NCBI GenBank assembly: GCA_031546985.1
Contig: JAVBJN010000039.1
Coordinates: 3,540 to 67,539 of the forward strand
Length of the DNA stretch: 64,000 bases
Direction of reading: 5' to 3'
Source of the DNA: JAVBJN01 sp031546985
Lineage (GTDB): Bacteria > Bacteroidota > Bacteroidia > Chitinophagales > Chitinophagaceae
Positions 24,693-33,744 of the stretch are shown piece by piece. The position numbers and the translations under genes are program-made. The first letter of the stretch is position 1; every line of letters starts with the position of its first letter. The notes beneath the pieces are model-generated. The model saw nothing but the letters and a program-made list of their open reading frames with translations, ran no database searches and was not told the DNA's origin.

Positions 24693-27425
24693 GTGAAGCA
24701 TTTTTTTGGAATTATGGCGGTCCTTTCCAGCGCTACGGCTCAGGCCCAACTGATTAAAAAATCGGTGCCTAAGCAACACAGCCCGCTGGATAGTATTCTG
24801 ATCAATGAAAAGTTTAGCCTGGAGCCATTAGACAAGGTGTACAACCTGTTTCATGAGAAATACGGCATGACCATTCTGTACGATACCGCTTTCTGTAAAA
24901 CCCAATATTTCTCTTACTGGTTTAACCAAACGCCCGCCTCACTGGCGATGGAAATTACGAGCCGCGATCTGGAGATCAGCTATACCATAGATCCCTTCCA
25001 GATTATACGGGTAAAGGCCAACCGTATTTTAACACCAACAAATGAACCTGCACCCACCGTAAAATATGCCGGGGAGCCCGAGAAGAAACAATTTACCTTA
25101 TCGGGCAAAGCAGTCGATTTCTTTACCGGCGAGGCCTTGCCCTTTGCCACTATTGGGGTAAAAGGCACCACCAATGCCACTACGTCTAATGCCGATGGCT
25201 TTTTTACACTGGGCAATATCGCATCCGATACAGTGGCATTACTGGCCACTTACCTCGGTTACCGGGCACAGGTGATCTACCTCAATCCCCAATCCGATAT
25301 TCACCATTTCAGGGTAGAGCTTATGCCCGAGGCCAATACCTTTAACGAAACCGTGATTACGGCCAACCGCGACGATCTTATGAAACTATCGTCGGCCACG
25401 CTGGGCATGGTTAAGCTATCGCCTGCCAAACTTTCGGAGCTGCCCAATGTAGGTGAGAAAGACATTATGCGCGCTTTTCAACTTATGCCGGGCATTAGCG
25501 CCGCCAACGAATCTTCGTCGGGCTTGTATGTAAGAGGCGGCACGCCCGATCAGAACCTTATTCAGTACGATGGATTTACCATTTACCATGTAGACCACCT
25601 GTATGGTTTCTTCAGTGCTTTTAATGCCAATGCCCTTAAAGATGTGCAACTGTACGAAGGCGGCTTTGAGTCGAAATACGGTGGCCGTTTGTCGAGCGTA
25701 ACAGAAATAACCGGCAAGGAAGGCAACAGCAAGCAATTTAACCTGGGTGGGGAAGTGAGCCTGCTCAGCGCCAATGTGTTTACCGAAATTCCCATTACCG
25801 AAACCCTTACCCTCGTAGGTGCCTACCGCCGCTCCTGGAAAGGGCCCATCTACAATTGGATCTTCGATAAGTTCAATAAAAAAACAGAAGAAGAACAAAC
25901 CGCGCAACCCACTGGCCCGGGCCGCAACCAGGTAGCCAGCACAGAGGCCACTTCTTATTTCTACGATGTAAATGCCAAACTCACTTTCCGCCCCGGTAAG
26001 AAAGATGTAATGGCGTTCAGTTTCTTTAACGGCAGCGACAAACTCGACAACAGCTTTAACCGCACCGCGCCACAGGGTTTTTCCGGTGGCGGCACCAATA
26101 CGCGCTTTGGCACCACCGATCTTACCAATTACGGCAGCACGGGCATGAGCCTGCGCTGGTCGCGCAAGTGGAGCAACAACTGGTACAGCAACACCGTAGC
26201 CAGCTACTCCAATTACCACAGCAACCGCGACCGGTCTAACGAGCGTATTATTCTTGCAGCCGACAGTACAGAGAGCACTTTAAAATCGGGTGTGCTGGAA
26301 AACAACGACCTGCGCGATTATAGTTTTAAAACCGATTACAGCTGGAATATACTGCGCAACAATGTGCTGGAGTTTGGCGGCTTTGCCACGGCCTACGATA
26401 TTCTGTACACCTATAGCCAGAACGATACTTCTTATCTCTTGTACAAACACGATGTGGGTTTGCTGGCCGGCGGTTACCTCCAAGACAGGATTAAACTGTT
26501 TAACAACAAGGTGGAATTTAAACCCGGTGTAAGGGTAAGTTACTACGATCGTACCCAGCAAGTGTATACCGAGCCCAGGGCCGCATTGAACATTAATATT
26601 ACCGATAAGATAGCGTTAAAGACCGCTTACGGGCAGTTTTACCAGTTTGCCAACCGCATTACCCGCGAAGACATTCTCTCCGGTAGCCGCGACTTCTGGG
26701 TACTTTCCGACGGTAAGAATATTCCGGTGAGTCATGCCACACACTACATAGCCGGGCTGAGTTACGAAACCGACAGGGTGGTGTTCAGCGCAGAAGGGTA
26801 TTACAAAATATTAGACCAGGTAAGTGAATACGCCCTTCGTTTTAGTGGCACGCGCAGCAATATTACCTACGAAGAAAATTTCTATACCGGCAAAGGCGAT
26901 GCCAAAGGAATTGAACTGTTAATGCAGAAGAAAACGGGTAAACTAACAGGGTGGGTGAGCTACACACTGGCCCAGGCCCGCAACCAGTTTGATGTGTACG
27001 GTGCAGATTATTACCCGGCCAACCAGGATGTAACGCATGAATTTAAGATTGTGGGCATTTACAAATGGGGCAGGTGGGATTTCTCTGCCAATTGGATATT
27101 TGCTACCGGCAGGCCCTACACTGCACCAGCAGGCGCTTACAGCATTAACCTGCTCGATAATACCAGCCTCGATTATTTTACCGTAACCAACAAAAACAGT
27201 TTGCGCCTGCCCGATTACCACCGCCTCGATGTAAGCGCCAACTGGCATTTCTATAATGAGCACCATAAAGATATTGGCTATATAGGACTTTCCATTTTCA
27301 ACGCATACAACCACACCAATATCTGGTACAAGCAGTTTGAGGTAAGCAGCGGGCAAATACTAGAGACCAATGTAAATTATATGGGCATTACGCCCAACAT
27401 CACCTTATCGCTTAAAATCAGGTAA
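24693..27425 (+). CDS. TonB-dependent receptor with STN and carboxypeptidase-regulatory-like domains
   Basis: Outer-membrane active-transport receptor of about 910 residues. No ATG suits the signal peptide; GTG at 24693 (VKHFFGIMAVLSSATAQAQ) is the best start, with TTG just before it as an alternative. Order: signal peptide; secretin/TonB N-terminal (STN) domain at about 45-110; CarboxypepD_reg-like beta domain at about 130-210 (FTLSGKAVDFFTGEALPFA); plug at about 215-340 with LYVRGGTPDQNLIQYDG; then the beta-barrel to the end (TPNITLSLKIR). Not SusC-type in its partner: the following gene is DUF4249, not SusD. It starts 113 bp after the MNIO operon in the same direction. The substrate is unknown; STN domains usually relay signals to anti-sigma factors, but none is adjacent. 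Confidence 0.88.
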   Translation: MKHFFGIMAVLSSATAQAQLIKKSVPKQHSPLDSILINEKFSLEPLDKVYNLFHEKYGMTILYDTAFCKTQYFSYWFNQTPASLAMEITSRDLEISYTIDPFQIIRVKANRILTPTNEPAPTVKYAGEPEKKQFTLSGKAVDFFTGEALPFATIGVKGTTNATTSNADGFFTLGNIASDTVALLATYLGYRAQVIYLNPQSDIHHFRVELMPEANTFNETVITANRDDLMKLSSATLGMVKLSPAKLSELPNVGEKDIMRAFQLMPGISAANESSSGLYVRGGTPDQNLIQYDGFTIYHVDHLYGFFSAFNANALKDVQLYEGGFESKYGGRLSSVTEITGKEGNSKQFNLGGEVSLLSANVFTEIPITETLTLVGAYRRSWKGPIYNWIFDKFNKKTEEEQTAQPTGPGRNQVASTEATSYFYDVNAKLTFRPGKKDVMAFSFFNGSDKLDNSFNRTAPQGFSGGGTNTRFGTTDLTNYGSTGMSLRWSRKWSNNWYSNTVASYSNYHSNRDRSNERIILAADSTESTLKSGVLENNDLRDYSFKTDYSWNILRNNVLEFGGFATAYDILYTYSQNDTSYLLYKHDVGLLAGGYLQDRIKLFNNKVEFKPGVRVSYYDRTQQVYTEPRAALNINITDKIALKTAYGQFYQFANRITREDILSGSRDFWVLSDGKNIPVSHATHYIAGLSYETDRVVFSAEGYYKILDQVSEYALRFSGTRSNITYEENFYTGKGDAKGIELLMQKKTGKLTGWVSYTLAQARNQFDVYGADYYPANQDVTHEFKIVGIYKWGRWDFSANWIFATGRPYTAPAGAYSINLLDNTSLDYFTVTNKNSLRLPDYHRLDVSANWHFYNEHHKDIGYIGLSIFNAYNHTNIWYKQFEVSSGQILETNVNYMGITPNITLSLKIR

Positions 27426-28241
27426 ATGAAACGTGTTTATCATATCGTTACAGTGTTACTGGTGGCCGCATCTACATTGCAGGCTTGTAAAAAAGACAGC
27501 AGCAAACCTGCGTTTGATGACCAGCCGGTGGTAGAAGGGTACCTGGTAGCGGGCCAGCCGGCGCGCATCACCATCAGCAGGCAAATTGCTGCTTCGGCAG
27601 CCGTGCAATACGCGGCAGACGACATTAATAACCTGGAAGTATACCTCAAATACGGTAACCAATCGTACCAGTTGCGGCCAATGGGTGCAGGCGTTTATGC
27701 CGATACCACACTTTACATACAAGAAGGTGCAACCTACACCTTATCGTTTATGTACAACAATAAGGAAGTTAGCGGCACTACAACCATACCATCCAGACCA
27801 GTAAATTTTACGCAATCGGTTACCGAAATATCGGTCGACAAGATAGACAGTACTACAGGCCCGCCAGTAGGCGGCTTTACCCGTCCCGATCCTATTGAAC
27901 TAAGCTGGCAAAATGTCAATGCATCTTACTACATGATCGTAACCCAAAATATGGAAAGTGCGCCTGAGCTGATTCGCGATACCACCAACCGGCCACTCAG
28001 GGTATTTCGCAACGAACCCGGCATCGATCAGCAATACGAGATCAACAGTTTTCAGTTCGCGTTTTTTGGGCAGTACCGCATTGTATTGTTTCACCTCAAC
28101 CCCGATTATGCCCGGTTGTATTCCTCCAACAGCAACAGCTCTCAAAATCTCAGCTCGCCCGAAACCACTTTGCAGAACGGTTTAGGTATATTTACGGGTA
28201 TGAGTACAGACACGCTGTTTCTGAAGGTTAATAAAAAATAG
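27426..28241 (+). CDS. DUF4249 lipoprotein
   Basis: 271-residue lipoprotein: signal peptide with lipobox LQAC, lipidated Cys21. The body starts with PVVEGYLVAGQPARITISRQI, characteristic of DUF4249, a family that sits beside FecA-type TonB receptors in Bacteroidota and probably acts as the surface partner of the receptor, in the way SusD serves SusC. Ig-like strands (YTLSFMYNNKEVSGTTTIP) fit an all-beta fold. Its ATG follows the receptor stop with no gap, so the pair is tightly coupled. Confidence 0.87.
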   Translation: MKRVYHIVTVLLVAASTLQACKKDSSKPAFDDQPVVEGYLVAGQPARITISRQIAASAAVQYAADDINNLEVYLKYGNQSYQLRPMGAGVYADTTLYIQEGATYTLSFMYNNKEVSGTTTIPSRPVNFTQSVTEISVDKIDSTTGPPVGGFTRPDPIELSWQNVNASYYMIVTQNMESAPELIRDTTNRPLRVFRNEPGIDQQYEINSFQFAFFGQYRIVLFHLNPDYARLYSSNSNSSQNLSSPETTLQNGLGIFTGMSTDTLFLKVNKK

Positions 28242-28248
28242 AAACCTT

Positions 28249-29289
28249 ATGCAAAAGAAATCCTGGATCACACCAGTCATTCATATCGTAGCCTGGGCCC
28301 TGTACTTTAGCTTGCCTTACCTGCTCCGTCCCGATAAAATGGGAGGTGGGGGCGGCACACCACCCGTACACAGAGGTCCACGCCTGCCCATGTTCGAAAT
28401 CTCCATGATCAGCAATATGCTCATGGTGCCGCTCTTTTACTTTAATGTAGCGGTATTGTATCCTGCATTTGTACGCACCCGCAAATTTGGCTTATTCCTG
28501 CTCATACAAATCGGCATTGCGCTTATATTGTATTTTGGCATGCAGGGTATACTGGTATTGATCTGGGATGGTGGTTTCCGTCGTTTGCCTTTTGGCATAC
28601 CGTTGTTCAGCTACTCTTTTATTCTGCTGGCCGCGTTGTGTTATGCACTCGTGCGCGACAACATAAGAACCGAACAATTGCAGCAGGAAAAAGAAAACGA
28701 AAATCTTAAGTCGGAGCTGCTGTTTCTGCGCTGGCAAATCAGTCCGCATTTTTTGTTTAACGTACTCAACAACCTGGTGGCCCTGGCCCGTATGAAAAGC
28801 GATAATATGGAACCCATGCTTATCCGCCTATCCAGCCTTATGCGCTATATGCTGTACGAAACCGACGATAAAAAACTGGCTATTGAAAAAGAGACCGATT
28901 ACCTCGAAAGTTATGTAGCCTTGCAAAGCATGCGTTATGGCAAAGAGGTGGTGGTAAATATGCAAGTAGATGAACAGTTACCGCGGCAATCGCTTATCGA
29001 ACCCATGTTGCTGATTCCCTTTGTAGAAAATGCTTTTAAACATGGCACAGGTATGATAGAACAACCGGTGATAGATATCCGGTTGCATTACCACCAACCC
29101 TGGCTCATTTTTGAGGTGCGTAACAAGTGCCTGCCACAGCCCGAACATAACAGCCCGGATCGCAATCATGGCATTGGTCTTGCCAATGTAAAACGCCGCC
29201 TTAACCTGCTGTATCCCGAGAAACACAAACTCAGCATCAGCACAGAAAATGGTTGGTACATTGCTTCACTCCAAATCAATATCGCTTAA
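28249..29289 (+). CDS. LytS/YehU-type sensor histidine kinase
   Basis: 346-residue inner-membrane kinase. Four predicted membrane helices (about 8-26, 54-74, 81-106, 118-137), a short coiled coil (139-158), then the His_kinase domain with His167 in WQISPHFLFNVLNNL and an HATPase with ENAFKHG near 264 and GIGLANVKRRL near 309. The first loop is Gly/Pro-rich with HRGP (about 31-45). It lies 7 bp after the DUF4249 gene and overlaps the LytTR regulator by one base (TAATG). Such pairs directly downstream of a transporter usually control it; that is inference here. Confidence 0.92.
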   Translation: MQKKSWITPVIHIVAWALYFSLPYLLRPDKMGGGGGTPPVHRGPRLPMFEISMISNMLMVPLFYFNVAVLYPAFVRTRKFGLFLLIQIGIALILYFGMQGILVLIWDGGFRRLPFGIPLFSYSFILLAALCYALVRDNIRTEQLQQEKENENLKSELLFLRWQISPHFLFNVLNNLVALARMKSDNMEPMLIRLSSLMRYMLYETDDKKLAIEKETDYLESYVALQSMRYGKEVVVNMQVDEQLPRQSLIEPMLLIPFVENAFKHGTGMIEQPVIDIRLHYHQPWLIFEVRNKCLPQPEHNSPDRNHGIGLANVKRRLNLLYPEKHKLSISTENGWYIASLQINIA

Positions 29290-30005
29290 TGTTACGCTGC
29301 ATTATTATAGACGATGAGCCGCTTGCGCTCGACCTGTTAGAAGACAATATCCGCAAGATTCCTTTCCTTGAACTGGCAGCCCGCTGCCGCTCTGCGCTGG
29401 AAGCATTGCAGGTATTGCAACAAGGCAATATAGACCTGGTTTTCTCCGATATTGAAATGCCGGGGCTCAATGGCATTCAACTCATCCAGAGCCTGCACAC
29501 CAAACCCATGTTCATTCTCATTACCGCTTATGAGCAATTTGCCATGGAAGGATACAACCTCGATGTGGTCGATTATTTGCTTAAACCTGTTTCGTATGAG
29601 CGGTTTGTAAAAGCCTGCAACAAAGCACTGGAGCTTAGCAGCCTTCGTAAGCTGGCGCAACAACCCGCTACCGGCAATGCTGAGCCGGGTTATATTTTTG
29701 TACACGTAGACTACAGCCTGGTTAAGATAAACCTCGACGAAATTGTGATGATGGAAGCCCTTAAAGACTACATCAAAATTCATTTCTCCGGAGGCCGAAA
29801 ACCGCTACTCGTGCGCATGAGCATGAAAAACATGGAAGAGATGCTTCCTTCCAGCCGTTTTATCCGCATTCACAAATCCTATATCGTAAGCATCGCTCAC
29901 ATTTCGGCAGTACGTAAAAACAGCGTATTTATAGACAAGCTGGAGTTACCGGTAAGCGAGCAGTACAAAGACGGGCTGCTCCGCATTACAAGGGGCAATA
30001 TATAG
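29289..30005 (+). CDS. LytTR-family response regulator
   Basis: 238 residues from MLRCIIIDDEPLALDLL; an upstream in-frame ATG would overlap the kinase by 36 bp and is not needed. Receiver domain at 1-118 with Asp8/Asp9, phospho-acceptor Asp54 in VFSDIEMPGLNG and Lys in LLKPVSYERF; LytTR DNA-binding domain at about 140-238 (IFVHVDYSLVKINLDEI, FIRIHKSYIVSIAHISAV). Partner of the preceding kinase by overlap and by type. Confidence 0.93.
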   Translation: MLRCIIIDDEPLALDLLEDNIRKIPFLELAARCRSALEALQVLQQGNIDLVFSDIEMPGLNGIQLIQSLHTKPMFILITAYEQFAMEGYNLDVVDYLLKPVSYERFVKACNKALELSSLRKLAQQPATGNAEPGYIFVHVDYSLVKINLDEIVMMEALKDYIKIHFSGGRKPLLVRMSMKNMEEMLPSSRFIRIHKSYIVSIAHISAVRKNSVFIDKLELPVSEQYKDGLLRITRGNI

Positions 30006-30040
30006 CCAACTTCATTTCTTATAGCATCAACCACCTACCG

Positions 30041-30078
30041 CATCCGGAACGTTCTAAATGTTCCGGATGTTTTGTTTT
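30041..30078 (+). terminator. Intrinsic terminator after the LytTR operon
   Basis: CATCCGGAAC and GTTCCGGATG form a perfect 10-bp stem with a 9-base loop, followed by TTTTGTTTT. Confidence 0.85.
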
Positions 30079-30122
30079 CCGTAAATTAGAAGTGCAAATC
30101 ACCATTACCTAAACAACGTATT

Positions 30123-30623
30123 ATGCAACAAAGCAACTGGCAATCTTTTACCCGTCGCATACCCGTGCGTGCCGAAATCGTTGAAGTATACAACGCATGG
30201 ACTACCGCACAGGGCCTGGAATCATGGTTTCTTCGCAAAGCGTCGTTTGAAGACCAACAGATCGCTATTTCCCCTTTAACGCCGGTTCAAAAAGGTAATA
30301 CCTATACCTGGTTATGGCATGGCCATAGCGATGGCGCTATCGAAACAGGAGAGGTGCTGGAGGCCAACGACTATAATCTGTTCCGTTTTGTTTTTGGCAA
30401 AGCCGGCAATGTAAGCATACAACTTGAAACGCTAACAGATGGACAAACGCTGGTGACAATTACCCAGGACAATATACCCGACGATGAGGTTTCACAAAAA
30501 AATTTCTATGTAGGCTGCTCTGTAGGCTGGACATTTTACCTTGCCAATCTAAAATCTGTATTGGAAGGAGGATTGGATCTTCGCAACCGGGATGAAGCTA
30601 TAAAAGACGTGGTGAGCTCCTGA
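30123..30623 (+). CDS. SRPBCC/AHSA1-like protein
   Basis: 166-residue START-like (SRPBCC) protein of the AHSA1 type. The opening FTRRIPVRAEIVEVYNAWTTAQGLESWF is the usual first strand and helices, and VGCSVGWTFYLANLKSVLEGG is the long C-terminal helix that closes the ligand cavity. Despite the family name (activator of Hsp90 ATPase), most bacterial members have no known link to Hsp90. It stands between two strong terminators, so it is monocistronic. Confidence 0.82.
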   Translation: MQQSNWQSFTRRIPVRAEIVEVYNAWTTAQGLESWFLRKASFEDQQIAISPLTPVQKGNTYTWLWHGHSDGAIETGEVLEANDYNLFRFVFGKAGNVSIQLETLTDGQTLVTITQDNIPDDEVSQKNFYVGCSVGWTFYLANLKSVLEGGLDLRNRDEAIKDVVSS

Positions 30624-30641
30624 GATAATCTGTCAAAATAA

Positions 30642-30687
30642 ACCGCATAAAAAAGCCCCCGCAATTGCGGGGGCTTTTTTATGCGGT
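30642..30687. terminator. Bidirectional terminator: 46-bp perfect palindrome
   Basis: ACCGCATAAAAAAGCCCCCG joins its exact reverse complement through CAATTG with no mismatch over 46 bp. The A6/T6 tracts flank a GCCCCCGC stem, so it can stop transcription from both convergent genes, the AHSA1-like gene and the T9SS gene. Confidence 0.85.
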
Positions 30688-30700
30688 AATAAAACCGGAA

Positions 30701-32065
30701 TTATTTGCTCACTACGAAGCGGTTGCTAGCTTTAACACCGTCTACAGCGATAGTATAGATATACATACCATTGCTCAGGTTAGAAGTGTTGAATTTAGCG
30801 TTAACTTGTTTACCAGCTTCCAGGTTGTTGAAGTTTTGAACAGCAACTTGCTGACCAACCAGGTTAGAGATAGTAACAGTTACGTTTTTAGCACCTTGTT
30901 TCAGAGTGAAAGGAACGTTAACTTCATTGTTAGCAGGGTTAGGATAAGCAGAAGCCATCTCAACTTTAGAAGCTACATCGTTCAAACCTACTGGCAGGCA
31001 AGTAGTACAAGTCAGTTTCCAATCCATGTTGTGCAGTTCAGCTACGAAGCCAGCACCGAACGCCAGAGAAGGAATGTAATAACCAGCCCAACCTTTGGTA
31101 GTATCTTTAGTTACTACAGAAGACATGTTGTTGTCTCCGGTATCGTAGTAAACGAATCCACCAGGACTTGTTTCGTGACTGATCATAGCAAAGTAGTTGT
31201 AATTAACCAGAGCATCGCCCAGGTTGTTAGGTCTACCACTTCTGTAAGTAACAGAAGCAGCTACTTTACCACCAGCAGCAACGTTCATACCAACTGGAAC
31301 AGCCAGAGTGATCAGACCGTTAGGCAGGGTATCGAGAAGGGTAGCAGCAGTCAAAGGTAATTTAACAACTTGTACAGCAGGGTAACCGTTATAGTTACGC
31401 TGAGAAATCACGTTGCCTTTACCATAATCAGCTTTGTTGTACAGTTGGATTGCAAATGAATCCACACCATGGTCAGCACCGGTGGTAGCACCATCAGTTC
31501 TGCCATAAGAGAAGCTTTGACCACCAGGTACGTTTTCACGGGTAAACGCAAAAATCAGTGTATCTACAGCGGTTGAAGTATCAACACGGCTATAAATACC
31601 GCTTACTGCGAAAGAATCCAGTGTGTAAGCATCTGTGTTCTTGATAGCAGGCAGACCTTGGTAGTAAGCCGCGTCATTGAACAAAGGAGCTTGAGGCTGC
31701 AATACGTGACCGAAAGACTGGTAGCTGATACCAACTACAGAGTTAGAATAGTACACAGAAGAGTCAGACCACATAGCGTAGATCGCATAGTAAGAAGAAC
31801 TAAACATGTCGTTCACAGTCAAACCGTTGCTTGCAAACTGAGCTTCAGCGTAGTTGTACCAACGTGAACCACCAGCAGCTGTTTTGTTCAGCTGAGCTGT
31901 GCCAAGTTGTTTACCGCTAACCTGTAAATTTCTGGACTGAATCGGCTCCAGGCTGGTAGATGGAGTAGAAACTGGTGAAAAGTTTTTGTACTGCGCGTTA
32001 GCAGAAAGAGCTACAAGCCCTGAAGCTGCCACTAACAAAGTAAATTTACTCATTTTCATTGCCAT
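30701..32065 (-). CDS. Abundant secreted T9SS-sorted protein of unknown function
   Basis: 454 residues: signal peptide (about 1-24, ending SANA), a long Ser/Thr/Tyr-rich secreted part, CTTC (a vicinal Cys pair) near residue 350-353, and a T9SS sorting domain over the last 80 residues (SAYPNPANNEVNVPF, ending FVVSK). I do not recognise the middle part; it has regular beta-strand patterns (DSFAVSGIYSRVDTSTAVDTL) and no catalytic motif. Codons are strongly biased to GCT, GTT, GGT, AAC and CTG, unlike most neighbours, as expected for a highly expressed gene. It has its own terminator, shared with the convergent gene. Confidence 0.75.
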   Translation of the reverse strand: MAMKMSKFTLLVAASGLVALSANAQYKNFSPVSTPSTSLEPIQSRNLQVSGKQLGTAQLNKTAAGGSRWYNYAEAQFASNGLTVNDMFSSSYYAIYAMWSDSSVYYSNSVVGISYQSFGHVLQPQAPLFNDAAYYQGLPAIKNTDAYTLDSFAVSGIYSRVDTSTAVDTLIFAFTRENVPGGQSFSYGRTDGATTGADHGVDSFAIQLYNKADYGKGNVISQRNYNGYPAVQVVKLPLTAATLLDTLPNGLITLAVPVGMNVAAGGKVAASVTYRSGRPNNLGDALVNYNYFAMISHETSPGGFVYYDTGDNNMSSVVTKDTTKGWAGYYIPSLAFGAGFVAELHNMDWKLTCTTCLPVGLNDVASKVEMASAYPNPANNEVNVPFTLKQGAKNVTVTISNLVGQQVAVQNFNNLEAGKQVNAKFNTSNLSNGMYIYTIAVDGVKASNRFVVSK

Positions 32066-32224
32066 TGTTTTTTAATTGTTGTAAAGATAATAATAATTTC
32101 ACCACAGGAAACATTCGATTTAGATTTTTTTTATTTCAATAAGTTAGTGCTAAATATTTAATAATGAGACAATAGTTATAATGCGTGTCACAAGTTTGTC
32201 TTATTAATTCTGCTACCGTTTTAA

Positions 32225-32232
32225 TAACTTTG
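32225..32232 (+). promoter_or_regulatory. Possible -7 element of the proline dehydrogenase gene
   Basis: TAACTTTG matches TAnnTTTG and sits 16 bp before the ATG. A TTTG lies 26 bp upstream, further away than the usual spacing of about 19. Confidence 0.4.
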
Positions 32233-32248
32233 TGCACATTTTTTACTT

Positions 32249-33415
32249 ATGCAGCTTTCGTTCGATAACACCCAGATCGCTTTTTCTTACCGTAATAATA
32301 AAGAGTTGAAAAAAGCGCATTTCCTGTTCAGCTCTATGGGTTCGCCTTTCCTTACCAATGTAGGTATGTGGGCTACCCAAACCGCGCTCAAAATTGGCCT
32401 CCCTATCAATGGCATCATTAAGAGCACCATCTTTGAACAATTCTGCGGTGGCGAAACGATGGAAGAAGCAGCCCAAACCGCTGCAGTATTAAGCAAATAC
32501 GGCATTGGCATCATTCTCGATTACGGTGTAGAAGGCAAGCAGGACGAAGCAGAATTTGATAAAGCCGTACCTGAATTTGTACGTGCTATTGAATATGCAG
32601 CCTCTAAACCCAATATTCCTTTTATTAGTATTAAGGTAACCGGTTTTGGCAAGTTTGACCTGCTCGAAAAGGTTCAGTCCGGAAATGCGCTTTCCGAAAC
32701 CGAAAAAGCGGCATATGAACGCGTTAGAGAACGCATCAACACCATTTGTGCAGCAGCAGCCCGTAAAAACATTATGGTACTGGTAGATGCAGAGGAAAGC
32801 TGGATTCAACAACCGGTAGACGATCTTACCGATGAGATGATGGCACTGTACAATAAAGACAAAGCTATCGTATTCAATACCTTTCAAATGTACAGGCACG
32901 ATCGCCTGGCTTTCGTAAAAGCATCGCTCGAAAAAGCCAAAGCCGGTGGCTATTTACTGGGCGCCAAGCTGGTGCGTGGCGCTTATATGGAAAAGGAAAG
33001 AGCAAGGGCTGCAGACTTTGGTTACCCATCGCCCATACAACCCGACAAAGCTGCTACCGATCGCGATTATGATGCGGCAGTAATGCATTGCCTCGAAAAT
33101 GCAGATCATTTGTACCTCTTCATTGGTACGCACAACGAAAACAGTTGTATGCAAGCCGCCCAATTTATTGACCAGAAAGGCTGGCCACACCAACACCCAC
33201 ACATCTTCTTCAGCCAGTTATACGGCATGAGCGATAATATCTCCTTCAACCTGGCCGATGCCGGTTTCAATGTATCTAAATACCTGCCTTACGGCCCTGT
33301 AAAAGACGTTATTCCTTACCTGATGCGCCGTGCACAGGAAAACACTTCCGTAGCCGGACAAACGGGCCGCGAACTGGGCCTGATCAAAAAAGAAATGCAA
33401 CGCAGAGGAATGTAA
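32249..33415 (+). CDS. Proline dehydrogenase
   Basis: 388-residue FAD enzyme that oxidises proline to pyrroline-5-carboxylate, the first step of proline use. It is the stand-alone type, not fused to a dehydrogenase as in PutA. The barrel motifs are visible: FISIKVTGFGKFDLLEK near 129, VLVDAEESWIQQPVDDL near 175, FNTFQMYRHDRL near 209, GAKLVRGAYMEKERARA near 232, IGTHNENS near 288, LYGMSDNISF near 322 and KYLPYGPVKDVIPYLMRRAQEN near 342. Its partner pyrroline-5-carboxylate dehydrogenase is not in the window. Confidence 0.95.
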   Translation: MQLSFDNTQIAFSYRNNKELKKAHFLFSSMGSPFLTNVGMWATQTALKIGLPINGIIKSTIFEQFCGGETMEEAAQTAAVLSKYGIGIILDYGVEGKQDEAEFDKAVPEFVRAIEYAASKPNIPFISIKVTGFGKFDLLEKVQSGNALSETEKAAYERVRERINTICAAAARKNIMVLVDAEESWIQQPVDDLTDEMMALYNKDKAIVFNTFQMYRHDRLAFVKASLEKAKAGGYLLGAKLVRGAYMEKERARAADFGYPSPIQPDKAATDRDYDAAVMHCLENADHLYLFIGTHNENSCMQAAQFIDQKGWPHQHPHIFFSQLYGMSDNISFNLADAGFNVSKYLPYGPVKDVIPYLMRRAQENTSVAGQTGRELGLIKKEMQRRGM

Positions 33416-33419
33416 ATGC

Positions 33420-33496
33420 GATCGCTGATTTGTTTTGCGCGCGTAATATCTGAACTAAAAATCCCCTAACAATGCCGTTGGGGGATTTTTAATTAA
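33420..33496 (+). repeat. Duplicated terminator unit, copy 1
   Basis: Begins GATCGCTGATTTG and ends in the hairpin AAATCCCC-TAACAATGCCGTT-GGGGATTTTT. It ends transcription of the proline dehydrogenase gene. A near-copy lies at 33617-33694. The 120 bp between copies shows nothing I can name. Confidence 0.75.
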
Positions 33497-33616
33497 CACC
33501 TCAACCTCAGATATATTAAGGCAGTTCCATTGAAGTCATAACATAGCAGCTATTGAATCAAGATACGAACCTCAAAACGCGGTATATCCGGAGGTATCGC
33601 TGAGTTGGTGATGTCT

Positions 33617-33694
33617 GATCGCTGATTTGTCTTGCGTTAGTAATATCCGAAACTAAAAATCCCCTAACAATGCTGTTGGGGGATCTTTAATTAA
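33617..33694 (+). repeat. Duplicated terminator unit, copy 2
   Basis: Near-copy of 33420-33496, starting GATCGCTGATTTG, with the same hairpin apart from GCTGTT for GCCGTT and GGGGATCTTT for the T-run. Read on the minus strand it can also serve the methyltransferase gene that ends at 33745. Confidence 0.75.
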
Positions 33695-33744
33695 AACTTC
33701 CACTGATAAAATAGCTGCGTTAAATATTGATTGTAAGCGCACTT

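Noticed and set aside
30665..31360. 231-codon frame opposite the abundant T9SS gene
   Set aside because: Shadow of a strongly codon-biased gene; Ser/Thr/Val/Arg-rich and overlaps the palindromic terminator.
33420..33694. CRISPR-like repeat array
   Set aside because: Only two copies, about 197 bp apart, each a terminator hairpin; no regular spacers and no cas genes.
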